DNA of 64,000 nucleotides from Streptomyces mangrovisoli (GCF_000974985.2 NZ_LAVA02000036.1:1-64000), one strand, 5' to 3'; shown: positions 24,796-36,847, counted from the first letter of the stretch. The notes: generated by a model not told the origin, from the sequence alone. Made by a program: numbers and translations.

Positions 24796-26100
24796 TCACG
24801 TCTGTTCCTGGAGTACGTCGGCCACGGTGGTCGTGACCTCGGCGAACCTGGCGACCGCCTCGCCGCCGGCGCCGAGCCGGGCGAGGCAGACGCCCTGCCA
24901 GTAGTGGCAGGTCAGGGTCACCGGATGGTGGCTGCCGAACGAGGTGCGGCAGACCTCGGCGACCATGCTGAGCAGTTCCACCGCCTCGCCCAGTGATCCG
25001 CGCAGCACCAGGTCGACGGCCTCGCGCTGGCGGGCCTCGGCCATCTCCGGTGAGATGCCGCGGCGGATCTGGTGGAGCGTGGCGCTGCTCAGCCCGAGCC
25101 CGCCGGAGCGGCGCTGGTCGGTGACGGCGCGCGCGGACGCCTCGGCGTCCGGTGCGGGCCGGACGTCGGGCGGCGGCGGGTGGTAGGTGTGCTCGTCGCC
25201 GGTGTCCGTCTCCCGGTCGGGACCTGCGAAGTCGCGTACGGCCCGGTCGCGCAGTTCGCCCGTGACCACCTCGGTGATCAGTTCGGGTGTGTTCGGCGGG
25301 GGACGCAGCACATCCCGCACCTCGGCTCCGTCGGGTCGGGCCGCCGGGTCCTTGGCGAGCAGCCGCGCCACCAGGGCGGCGAGGTCGTCGGGGACGCCCG
25401 GGGTGCCGGCCAGCGGCGGTGCCTCTCCCTGCACGACGCGGTAGAGCGTGGTGATCGCGGAGCCGCCGTCGAAGGGGCGCTTGCCCGTGAGCATCTCGTA
25501 CAGGCAGATGCCGAGGCTGTAGAAGTCGGAGTAGGGGCCGATCTGCTCGCCGGTGACGACCTCGGGTGCCATGTAGAGCGGGGTGCCGATGACCTCGCCG
25601 GTGCGCGTCAGCCGGGACTGGGCGGCGCCGACCAGGTGGGAGATGCCGAAGTCCTGGAGCACGACCCGGCCCTCGCGGGTGAGGTGGACGTTGCTCGGCT
25701 TGACGTCGCGGTGCAGCATCCCCGCGTGGTGAACGGCGGAGAGACCGGCGCACATGCCCGCGCCGATGCCCCGCACCAAGGCGTGCGGCAGGGCACCGCG
25801 CAGGCCCAGCAGGCGGGCCAGGTCGACACCCTCCAGCATCTCCATGACGAGATAGGGCGTGTCCTCGTGGAGCGCGAAGTCGTGCACGATCACGGCGTTC
25901 GGGTGGCTGATCCGCGCGAGGGCGCGGGCCTCTCGCATGAACCGCTCGCTCAGGTCCCGCTCGAAGCCAGGGCCGAGCATCTTGAGCGCGACGCGGCGCC
26001 CCAGCCTGAGGTCACGGGCCTCGTAGACCTGGCCCATGCCGCCCGCGCCGAGTTTTCGTACGACCTCGTAACGGCCGCCGACCACCCGTAATTCGGCCAT
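24796..26100 (-). CDS. Soluble Ser/Thr protein kinase with C-terminal TPR-like segment
   Basis: A 434-residue Hanks-type kinase. The Gly-loop GAGGMGQV (18-25), Lys K40, catalytic loop HRDVKPSN (130-137), D150 of DFG, and GTPLYMAPE are intact, so it should be active. Residues ~275-360 are a Pro-rich variable linker, and ~365-430 are helices resembling TPRs (LVLRGSLGEAVELLSMVAEV). No membrane helix or PASTA/sensor domain exists, unlike most Streptomyces PknB-like kinases. It is the first gene of an operon with the EACC1-like and caspase-like genes, whose protein also ends in TPR-like helices, which suggests that kinase and protease meet through these repeats. The signal is unknown. Confidence 0.9.
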   Translation of the reverse strand: MAELRVVGGRYEVVRKLGAGGMGQVYEARDLRLGRRVALKMLGPGFERDLSERFMREARALARISHPNAVIVHDFALHEDTPYLVMEMLEGVDLARLLGLRGALPHALVRGIGAGMCAGLSAVHHAGMLHRDVKPSNVHLTREGRVVLQDFGISHLVGAAQSRLTRTGEVIGTPLYMAPEVVTGEQIGPYSDFYSLGICLYEMLTGKRPFDGGSAITTLYRVVQGEAPPLAGTPGVPDDLAALVARLLAKDPAARPDGAEVRDVLRPPPNTPELITEVVTGELRDRAVRDFAGPDRETDTGDEHTYHPPPPDVRPAPDAEASARAVTDQRRSGGLGLSSATLHQIRRGISPEMAEARQREAVDLVLRGSLGEAVELLSMVAEVCRTSFGSHHPVTLTCHYWQGVCLARLGAGGEAVARFAEVTTTVADVLQEQT

Positions 26101-26210
26101 ATCGCCCCCCGTCGCGTGTGTGCCCGATCATCCGGCCTTCACCGGTTCGCGGCAACCCCTTTGCGTGAAGGGCGAGTTGAGAGTCCGGTGGCCGAGAAGG
26201 GGACGGGCTC

Positions 26211-26263
26211 CTCCCCGCGCGAAAGGGTGGTGCCCCTTCCCGCGCGGGGAGGGGGCACCACCC
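26211..26263 (-). terminator. Overlapping alternative hairpins downstream of relA
   Basis: CTCCCCGCGCG (26211-26221) is complementary to CGCGCGGGGAG (26241-26251), while GGGTGGTGCCCC (26225-26236) is complementary to GGGGCACCACCC (26252-26263). The pairings interleave, so they exclude each other or form a pseudoknot. Position 27 bases after the relA stop supports terminator function. Confidence 0.7.
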
Positions 26264-26289
26264 TGCGGGCGCGCCCGGACCGGAGCCGG

Positions 26290-28821
<2,532 letters not shown>

Positions 28822-29192
28822 GAGGGCTCCTCGTGCGCGTTCCGGGTCCCCCGGTCAGGCTCCGGAGACCCCATGGTAGCGAGCCCGCGCCCGCGGCTCG
28901 CCTTCAGTCCGAAGTGCGGCCCTGCTCAGGCCGGTGCGGGGACGGCCGCGGGGCGGCCTGCCGGACCTGGCCGGGACGGTGTTCGGCCCGGCTCGGGGCG
29001 GTGCACGGCGGGCGCCGGGCGGCCGTCGTGGGCGATCCGGTCGTACGCCGGTGTGCGGGACCTGCTCGGGCCCCTGCGGGTGATCTGCTCGGGGCCGGTA
29101 CCTCTGAAACACGGAAGGCGGGCGCCGGATTCCTCCGGGCCCGCCTCCGCGGTGTCGAGCGAGGGCCGGCCGGCCCTGGGGCCGCCGATCGC
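28822..29192 (-). other. 371-base gene-free region between apt and relA
   Basis: No convincing frame. It holds the apt terminator at 29117-29145 and a relA leader hairpin GCGAGCC/GGCTCGC at 28879-28901. The relA promoter should be here, but I cannot assign -35/-10 elements. Confidence 0.4.
29117..29145 (-). terminator. Hairpin after apt
   Basis: GGCGGGC (29117-29123) pairs with GCCCGCC (29139-29145) and an inner CCGGA/TCCGG extends the stem. It lies 47 bases past the apt stop. Confidence 0.65.
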
Positions 29193-29732
29193 TCAGATCT
29201 GGAGCAGCGCCTCCAGGGGCGCTCCGGACAGGGCCGGCTCCAGGCGGCCGCGGCCGCCCAGGAAGCCCAGCTCCATCAGGACGGCGACGCCCGCGACCTG
29301 CGCGCCCGCGCGCCGGATCAGCTGGATCGACGCCTCGGCGGTGCCTCCGGTGGCGAGGACGTCGTCGACGACCAGGATGCGGTCCTCGGAGCTGAGGTCC
29401 TCGGCGTGCACCTCGATCTCGGCGCTGCCGTACTCCAGGTCGTACGTCTGGGCGAGGGTGGCTCCGGGGAGCTTGCCCGCCTTGCGCACGGGGATGAAGC
29501 CGAGGCCGGCGCGGACGGCGACCGGGGCGCCCAGGATGAAGCCGCGGGCCTCCAGGCCGACGACCTTGGTGGCCCCGTGCCGGGTGGCGATCTCGGCCAG
29601 GGCGTCGGTGAGCACCGTGAAGGCGGCCGGGTCCGCGAGCAGCGGGGTGATGTCCTTGAACATCACGCCCGGCTCGGGGTAGTCGGCGACGTCGCGGATG
29701 CGGCTGAGCAGCAGCTCGCGGATCTCCGTCAT
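29193..29732 (-). CDS. apt: Adenine phosphoribosyltransferase
   Basis: Salvages adenine to AMP with PRPP, 179 residues. The N-terminal PGVMFKDITPLL and the PRPP-binding VVDDVLATGGTAEA are diagnostic. Its ATG overlaps the secF stop (ATGA). It closes the yajC-secD-secF-apt transcript and lies before relA, as in mycobacteria, where apt and rel are also neighbours. Confidence 0.95.
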   Translation of the reverse strand: MTEIRELLLSRIRDVADYPEPGVMFKDITPLLADPAAFTVLTDALAEIATRHGATKVVGLEARGFILGAPVAVRAGLGFIPVRKAGKLPGATLAQTYDLEYGSAEIEVHAEDLSSEDRILVVDDVLATGGTAEASIQLIRRAGAQVAGVAVLMELGFLGGRGRLEPALSGAPLEALLQI

Positions 29733-30847
29733 CGACGCTTCCCCGAGGCCCGGCCGCGGCTGCGGCCGCGGGCGCCGCCCTGGCCGCGCGGTCCGACGAC
29801 CGCCGCGGCGTCGTCGCCCTCGTCGCCCTCGTCGGCCGGGACGGTGGCGCGGGTCTCGGCCATCTCGTCCTCGGCGGCCGCCTGGGCGCGCTTGGCGAGG
29901 ACGCGCTTCCTGAGCGCCTTCATCTGCGGCTCGCGCTCCTTGAGGTCGGCGACGAGCGGCGTGGCGATGAAGATCGAGGAGTACGCACCGGCCGCGAGGC
30001 CGACGAACAGCGACAGCGAGATGTCGTTGAGCATGCCCGCGCCGAGGAAGCCGCCGCCGATGAACAGCAGGCCGGCGACCGGGAGCAGGGCGACCACCGT
30101 GGTGTTGATGGACCGCATCAGCGTGCCGTTGATGGAACGGTTGGCGATGTCGCTGTAGGTCCAGCGGGTCTGCTTGGTGATGTCCTTCGTCTGCTCCTTG
30201 AGGCTGTCGAAGACGACGACCGTGTCGTAGAGCGAGTAACCGAGGATGGTGAGCAGACCGATCACCGTGCCGGGCGTGACCTCGAAGCCGACGAGGGCGT
30301 AGATGCCGGTGGTGATGGTGATGTCGTGGATCAGGGCGACGAGCGCGGCGACGGCCATCCGCCACTCGAAGGCGATCGCCAGGTAGATCACGACCAGCAC
30401 CATGAAGATCGCCAGGCCCTCCCAGGCCTTGTCGGCGATCTGCTGGCCCCAGCTGGGGCCGACCAGGTCGGCGTTGATGTTCTCGGCGTTGATCTTCAGG
30501 TCGTCGGCCAGGTCCTTCTTGATGGCGTCGGACTTGTCGGTGTCGATGCCGGCGATCTGGATGCGCAGGCTGCCGTTGCCGAGCTTCTGGACGGTGGCGT
30601 CCTGGCCGGAGGCGCTGCGTGCGGCGTCCTCGGCCTGGGTCACGGAGACCGTCATGTGCTTCGGGGTGGTGAAGACCGCGCCGCCCTGGAACTCGATGCC
30701 CATGTTCAGGCCGCGCACCGCCAGGCCGAGGATGGCCGTGATGGTGATCAGGATGGAGACGCCGTACCAGATCTTGCGCTTGCCGATGAAGTCGTAGGCG
30801 ACCTCACCGCGGTGCAGTCGGGCGCCGAGGGTGCCGAGCTTCGACAT
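29729..30847 (-). CDS. secF: Protein translocase subunit SecF
   Basis: Membrane partner of SecD in proton-driven protein export, 372 residues. It has a first helix after IGKRKIWYGVSI, the conserved GLNMGIEFQGGAVF, a periplasmic-type domain of ~120 residues, and five further helices, including FEVTPGTVIGLLTILGYSLYDTVVVFDSLKE and RSINTTVVALLPV. The C-terminus is basic and Arg/Gly-rich. The start is only one base after the secD stop, and ATG with an AGGAGG-like site inside secD indicates coupling. A start 30 bases upstream at GTG is less likely. Confidence 0.95.
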   Translation of the reverse strand: MSKLGTLGARLHRGEVAYDFIGKRKIWYGVSILITITAILGLAVRGLNMGIEFQGGAVFTTPKHMTVSVTQAEDAARSASGQDATVQKLGNGSLRIQIAGIDTDKSDAIKKDLADDLKINAENINADLVGPSWGQQIADKAWEGLAIFMVLVVIYLAIAFEWRMAVAALVALIHDITITTGIYALVGFEVTPGTVIGLLTILGYSLYDTVVVFDSLKEQTKDITKQTRWTYSDIANRSINGTLMRSINTTVVALLPVAGLLFIGGGFLGAGMLNDISLSLFVGLAAGAYSSIFIATPLVADLKEREPQMKALRKRVLAKRAQAAAEDEMAETRATVPADEGDEGDDAAAVVGPRGQGGARGRSRGRASGKRR

Positions 30848-30848
30848 C

Positions 30849-32651
30849 TCACGCCTCCTTCGGGTCGACAGGGCCACCGGAGTTGCCGGCGGGACGGCGG
30901 GTACGGCGCAGCGGAGGCTTCGCGCCCAGGGCCTTCGGGTCGAGGCCGGACCACTTGTGGCCGTTCGCGAAGAACTTGCGGCGGGCGAGGATCGTCATCA
31001 GCGGCTTGGTGAAGAGGAAGACGACGACCACGTCCAGCACCGTGGTGAGACCGAGCGTGAAGGCGAAGCCCTGGACCTTGCCGACGGTGACGATGAAGAG
31101 CACCGCGGCGGCGAGGAACGACACGAAGTCGGAGACCAGGATCGTGCGGCGGGCGCGCGGCCAGGCGCGCTCGACGGCGGGGCGCAGCGAGCGGCCCTCG
31201 CGGATCTCGTCCCGGATGCGTTCGAAGAACACGATGAACGAGTCCGCTGTGATACCGATCGCGACGATCGCTCCGCAGACGGCGGGCAGGTTCAGCGCGA
31301 AGCCGATCGCCGGGCCGAGCAGCGTCATGATCACGTACGCCAGGATCGCCGAGACCAGCAGCGAGGGGATCGCGATGATCGACAGGCCGCGGTAGAAGAT
31401 CAGCAGGTAGATGACGACCAGGCCGAGCCCGATCGCGCCCGCGATCAGACCGGCGTGCAGCTGCTCGCCACCGAGGGCGGCGGTCACCGTGGTGACGCTG
31501 TCCTCGTGGAAGGTCAGCGGCAGGGCGCCGTAGGACAGCATGTTGGCGAGGCTCTGCGCCGACTCCTGGTCGAAGTTGCCGGAGATCTCCGCGCTGCCGC
31601 CGGTGAGCGCCTCCTGGACGTACGGGTCGGAGACGACCTCGCCGTCGAGGACGATCGCGAACTGGTTCTGCGGCGACTGGTTCTTCGCGAGCTGGCCGGT
31701 GACGTCGGCGAACTCCTTGGTGCCCTTGCCGGTGAACTCCATCGTGACGGTCCAGCCGGAGGCGTTCTGCGTGTTGAAGACGGCCTGGGCCTTCTTCACC
31801 TCGGTGCCGTCGACGGACGCGGCGCCCAGGATGTACTTCTGCCACTGGCCCGAGGAGTTCTTGCCACAGGCGACCGTGGACTCGGTGGGCTTGGCGTCCT
31901 TGCCGGCCGTCGCGCGGTCGGAGGCCTTGGAGCAGTCGAGGGCGGTGTACTCGGCCTCGAGCTTCTCGGTCGACGCCGAGGCGGACGACGACGCGGACGC
32001 GGAGGCGGACGCGCTGCTGCTCGCGGACGGGGACGCGCTGGAGGACGCGCTGGCGGAGGCCGTGGCGTCGGCCTTCAGGGCGTCGGAGACCGGGCGGCCC
32101 TGCGTGGTGGAGCTCGCGGACGGGCTCGCGCTGCTCGACGGGGACGAGGAGGACGTCGAGGACGCCTTGTCGGTCGCCTTGCTGGAGGAGCTCGCGGAGG
32201 AGCTGGAGGAGGCGCTCGGCGAGGGGCTGGCGGAGCTGCCGGCCGAGACCTCGGTGGCGAGCACCGGGCGGAAGTAGAGCTTGGCGGTGGTGCCGACCTG
32301 CTGCCGGGCCTGCTCGGAGTTCGTGCCCTTGGGGATGTTGACGATGATGTTGTCGTTGCCCTGGGTCTGAACCTCGGCCTCCGAGACACCAAGACCGTTG
32401 ACGCGGCGCTCCATGATGTCGACCGCGGTGTCCATGTTGGTCTTGTTGATCGCGGATTCCTGGCCGGCCTCGGGGACCGCCCGGAGCGTGATGCTCGTAC
32501 CGCCGGCAAGGTCGATGCCGAGACGCGGGGTCTTGTGACCGGAGGCGAACATGCCTGCGGTGAGCGCCACGATGGCGATCAGGATGAGGGCCAGCGAGCG
32601 CCCTGGCTTGCTCTGGGCGCTCGCGCTCCGGCCCTTCTTAGGTGCTGCCAC
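30849..32651 (-). CDS. secD: Protein translocase subunit SecD with long Ser/Ala-rich insert
   Basis: Export translocase subunit, 600 residues. The first helix (residues ~18-38) is followed by GIDLAGGTSITLR, and the C-terminal five-helix part has AGLIAGAIGLGLVVIYLL and ITADSFIVFFERIRDE. Residues 137-227 in the extracellular P1 region are almost entirely Ser and Ala with some Pro and Thr (SASASSSASPS-like), a low-complexity insertion much longer than in E. coli SecD. Two cysteines after it (LDCSKAS and VACGKN) may form a disulfide. It starts with GTG and is followed one base later by secF. Confidence 0.95.
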   Translation of the reverse strand: MAAPKKGRSASAQSKPGRSLALILIAIVALTAGMFASGHKTPRLGIDLAGGTSITLRAVPEAGQESAINKTNMDTAVDIMERRVNGLGVSEAEVQTQGNDNIIVNIPKGTNSEQARQQVGTTAKLYFRPVLATEVSAGSSASPSPSASSSSSASSSSKATDKASSTSSSSPSSSASPSASSTTQGRPVSDALKADATASASASSSASPSASSSASASASASSSASASTEKLEAEYTALDCSKASDRATAGKDAKPTESTVACGKNSSGQWQKYILGAASVDGTEVKKAQAVFNTQNASGWTVTMEFTGKGTKEFADVTGQLAKNQSPQNQFAIVLDGEVVSDPYVQEALTGGSAEISGNFDQESAQSLANMLSYGALPLTFHEDSVTTVTAALGGEQLHAGLIAGAIGLGLVVIYLLIFYRGLSIIAIPSLLVSAILAYVIMTLLGPAIGFALNLPAVCGAIVAIGITADSFIVFFERIRDEIREGRSLRPAVERAWPRARRTILVSDFVSFLAAAVLFIVTVGKVQGFAFTLGLTTVLDVVVVFLFTKPLMTILARRKFFANGHKWSGLDPKALGAKPPLRRTRRPAGNSGGPVDPKEA

Positions 32652-32780
32652 CTTCTCGTACTCCCTCTCGGGCCGCCGTGCGCGGGGTGCGCGGAGCGGC
32701 GGCCATGACTGGTGTGGGGGTCGCGTGCGAGATCGGCACGTCCCGGGGGCGCGGACTGGGCCCGCGTTCCCGGGAGGCGA

Positions 32781-33290
32781 TCACTTCGCGCCGGAGTCCC
32801 CGTCGGTCTTCTTCGGCTCTGCATCCGTCTTCGCCTCGGCGGGCTCGTCGGCCTCGGCGTCGGCGGCCGGCTCCTCAGCGGTGTCCTTCTTGCCGAGGTC
32901 GACGGCCGGGTCCGCGGAGGCGGCGGCAGCGTCGGAGGGCTCGTCGGTCTCGGAGAGGGAGGAGGCGTCGTCGGGGACGACGTCGGCGTCGTCCTTCAGG
33001 TCGTGCTCGACGCCGTGCACGATGCGGTTGTACTCGTCGTCGGTGAGGACGGCGCCGATCGCGTTCTTGGCGAAGATCAGCTCGACACCCGGGCCCGCGT
33101 CGAGGAGGACGGTCTCCTCGCTGACCTCCTTCACCGTGGCGTACATGCCCCCGATGGTGCGGACACCGCTGCCGGGCTGCATCTCGTTGCGCATGCTGGC
33201 GGCCTGCTGCTGCTTCTTCTTCGCCGAGCGGGTCATCAGGACCATGGCACCGATGAGCACGATGAAGGGGAGGAGGGTGAAGATATTCAC
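32781..33290 (-). CDS. yajC: Preprotein translocase subunit YajC
   Basis: Single-span SecDF-associated protein, 169 residues. The hydrophobic VNIFTLLPFIVLIGAMVLM is followed by RSAKKKQQQAASMRNEMQPGSGVRTIGGMYATV, the family core. The C-terminal ~75 residues are an acidic Ala/Asp/Glu-rich tail beyond the usual length. GTG at 33288-33290 is chosen as the conserved start; a GTG 21 bases upstream adds RRKFRP. The gene precedes secD by 129 bases. Confidence 0.93.
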   Translation of the reverse strand: MNIFTLLPFIVLIGAMVLMTRSAKKKQQQAASMRNEMQPGSGVRTIGGMYATVKEVSEETVLLDAGPGVELIFAKNAIGAVLTDDEYNRIVHGVEHDLKDDADVVPDDASSLSETDEPSDAAAASADPAVDLGKKDTAEEPAADAEADEPAEAKTDAEPKKTDGDSGAK

Positions 33291-33466
33291 GGGACGGAAT
33301 TTCCTTCGCACAACCGCGACGGTGAGCGGCCTGATGGTTGGGGGTGGTCGGCGCTGCCCACAAGGGCGGCATCGGCGGAGTCTAAGCGAGTCCGCGCGCA
33401 GGGAACAACGCTCAGCATCGCACCAGGGTTCCTGGTCCTGGCAAACCCCGCGCCGTCACGATGCGG

Positions 33467-34552
<1,086 letters not shown>

Positions 34553-34648
34553 GGAGTGTGCCTCGGGTCTCGGAGTCGGGCGGGTGCCGCGGGCCGCTGG
34601 CCGCGGTCGGCGGGGGGGGCGGCGGGGTCGGTGTCTTGGGGGCCTACG

Positions 34649-34781
34649 GGAGCCGGTGTCCGCAGGAGCCGGTGTCCACGGGAGCCGGCATCCGCGGACG
34701 CGGAGCCTGGGTCCGCCGGACCCGGCGGCCGCGGAAGCCGACGCCCGCCGGAGCCGACGTCCGCGGAAGTCGGCACCCGCG
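34649..34781. repeat. Degenerate 16-bp tandem repeat between ruvA and ruvB
   Basis: Eight units in succession follow roughly GGAGCCGRYGTCCGCG: starts at 34649, 34665, 34681, 34697 (21 bp), 34718, 34734, 34750 and 34766. The period is not a multiple of three and no gene frame is conserved, so it is a non-coding minisatellite inside the ruv operon. Confidence 0.8.
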
Positions 34782-34815
34782 AGCCGCCGGACAGATGGCT
34801 GCCCGCGGCACGCCG

Positions 34816-35418
34816 TCAGCGGGCTCTGTTGAGGGTCTGGAGGGCCGCCCGCAGCAGCTGGCCGACCTGGGGTGCCTCGGCGGCCTCCGCCTGCGGGGCC
34901 ACGGCGGCGACCGCCTCGTCGGCCTCGCGGGTCGCGTAACCGAGGCCGATCAGGGCGGCGTGCAACTGGTCGCGCCAGCCCTGGGTGACCGGTGCGCCGA
35001 CGACGGGGGCCCCGATCGGCTCGCCGAGCCGGTCCTTGAGTTCGAGCAGCAGCTTCTGGGCGCCCCGCTTGCCGATGCCGGGCACCGCGATCAGGGCCTT
35101 CTCGTCGCCGGTGGCGACGGCGCGGCGCAGGGCGTCCGGGCGGTGCACGGCGAGCATCGCCTGGGCGAGCCGGGGCCCGACCCCGCTGGCGGTCTGGAGC
35201 AGGACGAACACCTGGCGCTCGTCGTCGTCCGCGAAGCCGTAGAGCGTGAGGGAGTCCTCGCGCACGACCAGGGAGGTGGCGAGGCGGGCGGGCTGTCCGA
35301 CGCGGAGCGTGGAGAGCGTGTCGGGCGTGCACTGCACGGCCATGCCGACGCCGCCGACCTCGATCACCGCGGCGTCGGGGGCGAGGGCGGCGACCGTGCC
35401 GCTGACGAAGGCGATCAT
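34816..35418 (-). CDS. ruvA: Holliday junction branch migration protein RuvA
   Basis: Tetrameric junction-binding subunit, 200 residues. It starts MIAFVSGTVAALAPDAAVIEVGGVG (OB domain), has the helix-hairpin-helix motifs ASGVGPRLAQAML and IAVPGIGKRGAQKLLLEL in the middle, and a C-terminal RuvB-contacting domain with GLGYATREADEAV. The ATG overlaps the ruvC stop (ATGA). It works with RuvB and RuvC in recombinational repair. Confidence 0.96.
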   Translation of the reverse strand: MIAFVSGTVAALAPDAAVIEVGGVGMAVQCTPDTLSTLRVGQPARLATSLVVREDSLTLYGFADDDERQVFVLLQTASGVGPRLAQAMLAVHRPDALRRAVATGDEKALIAVPGIGKRGAQKLLLELKDRLGEPIGAPVVGAPVTQGWRDQLHAALIGLGYATREADEAVAAVAPQAEAAEAPQVGQLLRAALQTLNRAR

Positions 35419-35954
35419 GCCGTACGGCCTTTCGTTGCGTTGGCTGCGTGCAGGGCGACGGCCTGCTGGAGTCGGTTCTGGGCGGGGGCGCGCCAGATGT
35501 GGCAGATGGCCAGGGCCAGGGCGTCGGCGGCGTCGGCCGGCTTCGGGGGCGCGTCCAGCCGCAGCAGCCGGGTGACCATGGCGCCGACCTGGGCCTTGTC
35601 GGCTCGGCCGCTGCCGGTGACGGCGGCCTTGACCTCGCTCGGGGTGTGCAGGGCGACGGGGATGCCGCGGCGGGCCGCGCAGAGCATGGCGACGGCGCTG
35701 GCCTGGGCCGTGCCCATCACCGTGCGCACGTTGTGCTGGCTGAAGACGCGCTCCACGGCGACGAACTCCGGCCGGTACTCGTCGAGCCAGGACTCGATGC
35801 CCTGTTCCACGGCGACCAGGCGATGGCCCAGCTCCGCGTCGGCGGGGGTGCGCACGACACCGACGCCGACCATGGTCAGCGGCCGTCCCGCGACCCCCTC
35901 GACCACACCGACGCCGCACCGCGTCAGTCCGGGGTCCACCCCGAGCACCCGCAC
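35415..35954 (-). CDS. ruvC: Crossover junction endodeoxyribonuclease RuvC
   Basis: Holliday junction resolvase, 179 residues. The catalytic acidic residues are visible: D7 in GVDPGLTRCG, the Glu in VAVERVFSQHN, and the Asp pair in KPADAADALALAI. It starts with GTG and is the first gene of ruvC-ruvA-ruvB. Upstream, a near-exact RecA-NDp (ClpR/PafBC-type) damage promoter occurs at 36009-36031. Confidence 0.96.
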   Translation of the reverse strand: MRVLGVDPGLTRCGVGVVEGVAGRPLTMVGVGVVRTPADAELGHRLVAVEQGIESWLDEYRPEFVAVERVFSQHNVRTVMGTAQASAVAMLCAARRGIPVALHTPSEVKAAVTGSGRADKAQVGAMVTRLLRLDAPPKPADAADALALAICHIWRAPAQNRLQQAVALHAANATKGRTA

Positions 35955-36008
35955 GCGCCCTCCCTCGATCTCACCCGGCCACCGCCGGCCGGTACCCCCG
36001 GTTCGTGC

Positions 36009-36031
36009 AGGCTATCCGGTGCCACTGACAA
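36009..36031 (-). promoter_or_regulatory. RecA-independent DNA-damage promoter (RecA-NDp) for ruvC
   Basis: On the minus strand the sequence is TTGTCAGTGGC, six bases, then TAGCCT, matching the actinobacterial RecA-NDp consensus TTGTCAGTGGC-N6-TAGggT in all upstream positions. This motif is known to drive LexA-independent damage induction through the ClpR/PafBC activator. Transcription would begin about 45 bases before the ruvC GTG. Confidence 0.85.
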
Positions 36032-36074
36032 CGGCGGCGGGCCGGTGGGGTGTGTCCCACCGGCCCGCCGCCGT
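36031..36074 (-). terminator. Long hairpin terminator after yebC
   Basis: An 18-bp perfect GC-rich stem (36032-36049 with 36056-36073, extended by one A-T pair) around GTGTGT, just past the yebC stop. It abuts the ruvC promoter by one base. Confidence 0.9.
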
Positions 36075-36094
36075 ACACCTGCCTCACGGCAGCG

Positions 36095-36847
36095 TCACGC
36101 GTCGACCTTCTCCATGACCTCGTCGCTGACGTCGAAGTTGGCGAAGACGTTCTGCACGTCGTCGCTGTCCTCGAGCGCGTCGATCAGCTTGAAGATCTTC
36201 TTCGCGCCCTCCTCGTCGAGCTCGACCTGCATGGTCGGGACGAAGTTGGCGTCGGCGGAGTCGTAGTCGATGCCGGCCTCCTGGAGCGCGGTGCGCACCG
36301 CGACCAGGTCGGTGGCCTCGGAGAGGACCTCGAAGCTCTCGCCGAGGTCGTTGACCTCCTCGGCGCCCGCGTCGAGCACGGCGCCGAGGACGTCGTCCTC
36401 GCTCAGCTCACCCTTGGGGACGACGATGACGCCCTTGCGGTTGAAGAGGTACGACACGGAGCCGGGGTCGGCCATGTTCCCGCCGTTGCGGGTCATGGCC
36501 ACGCGCACGTCCGAGGCCGCACGGTTGCGGTTGTCGGTGAGGCACTCGATGAGCACCGCGACACCGTTCGGGCCGTAGCCCTCGTACATGATCGTCTCGT
36601 AGTCGGCGCCACCGGCTTCGAGCCCGGCGCCGCGCTTGACCGCGGAGTCGATGTTCTTGTTCGGGACCGAGCTCTTCTTCGCCTTCTGGATGGCGTCGAA
36701 GAGGGTCGGGTTGCCGGACACGTCGGCGCCGCCGGCACGGGCCGCGACCTCGATGTTCTTGATCAGCTTCGCGAAGAGCTTGCCGCGCTTGGCGTCGATC
36801 ACGGCCTTCTTGTGCTTCGTCGTAGCCCATTTAGAGTGGCCGGACAT
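36095..36847 (-). CDS. yebC: YebC/PmpR family (TACO1-like) protein
   Basis: A 250-residue protein with the invariant start SGHSKWATTKHKKAVIDAKRGKLF and internal DRNRAASDVR-like and GNMADPGSVSYLFNRKG motifs. Historically called a transcriptional regulator; recent work on the family points to a translation factor that relieves ribosome stalling at proline stretches. It follows pdxT in the same direction, as in many actinomycetes, and is terminated by a strong hairpin. Confidence 0.95.
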   Translation of the reverse strand: MSGHSKWATTKHKKAVIDAKRGKLFAKLIKNIEVAARAGGADVSGNPTLFDAIQKAKKSSVPNKNIDSAVKRGAGLEAGGADYETIMYEGYGPNGVAVLIECLTDNRNRAASDVRVAMTRNGGNMADPGSVSYLFNRKGVIVVPKGELSEDDVLGAVLDAGAEEVNDLGESFEVLSEATDLVAVRTALQEAGIDYDSADANFVPTMQVELDEEGAKKIFKLIDALEDSDDVQNVFANFDVSDEVMEKVDA

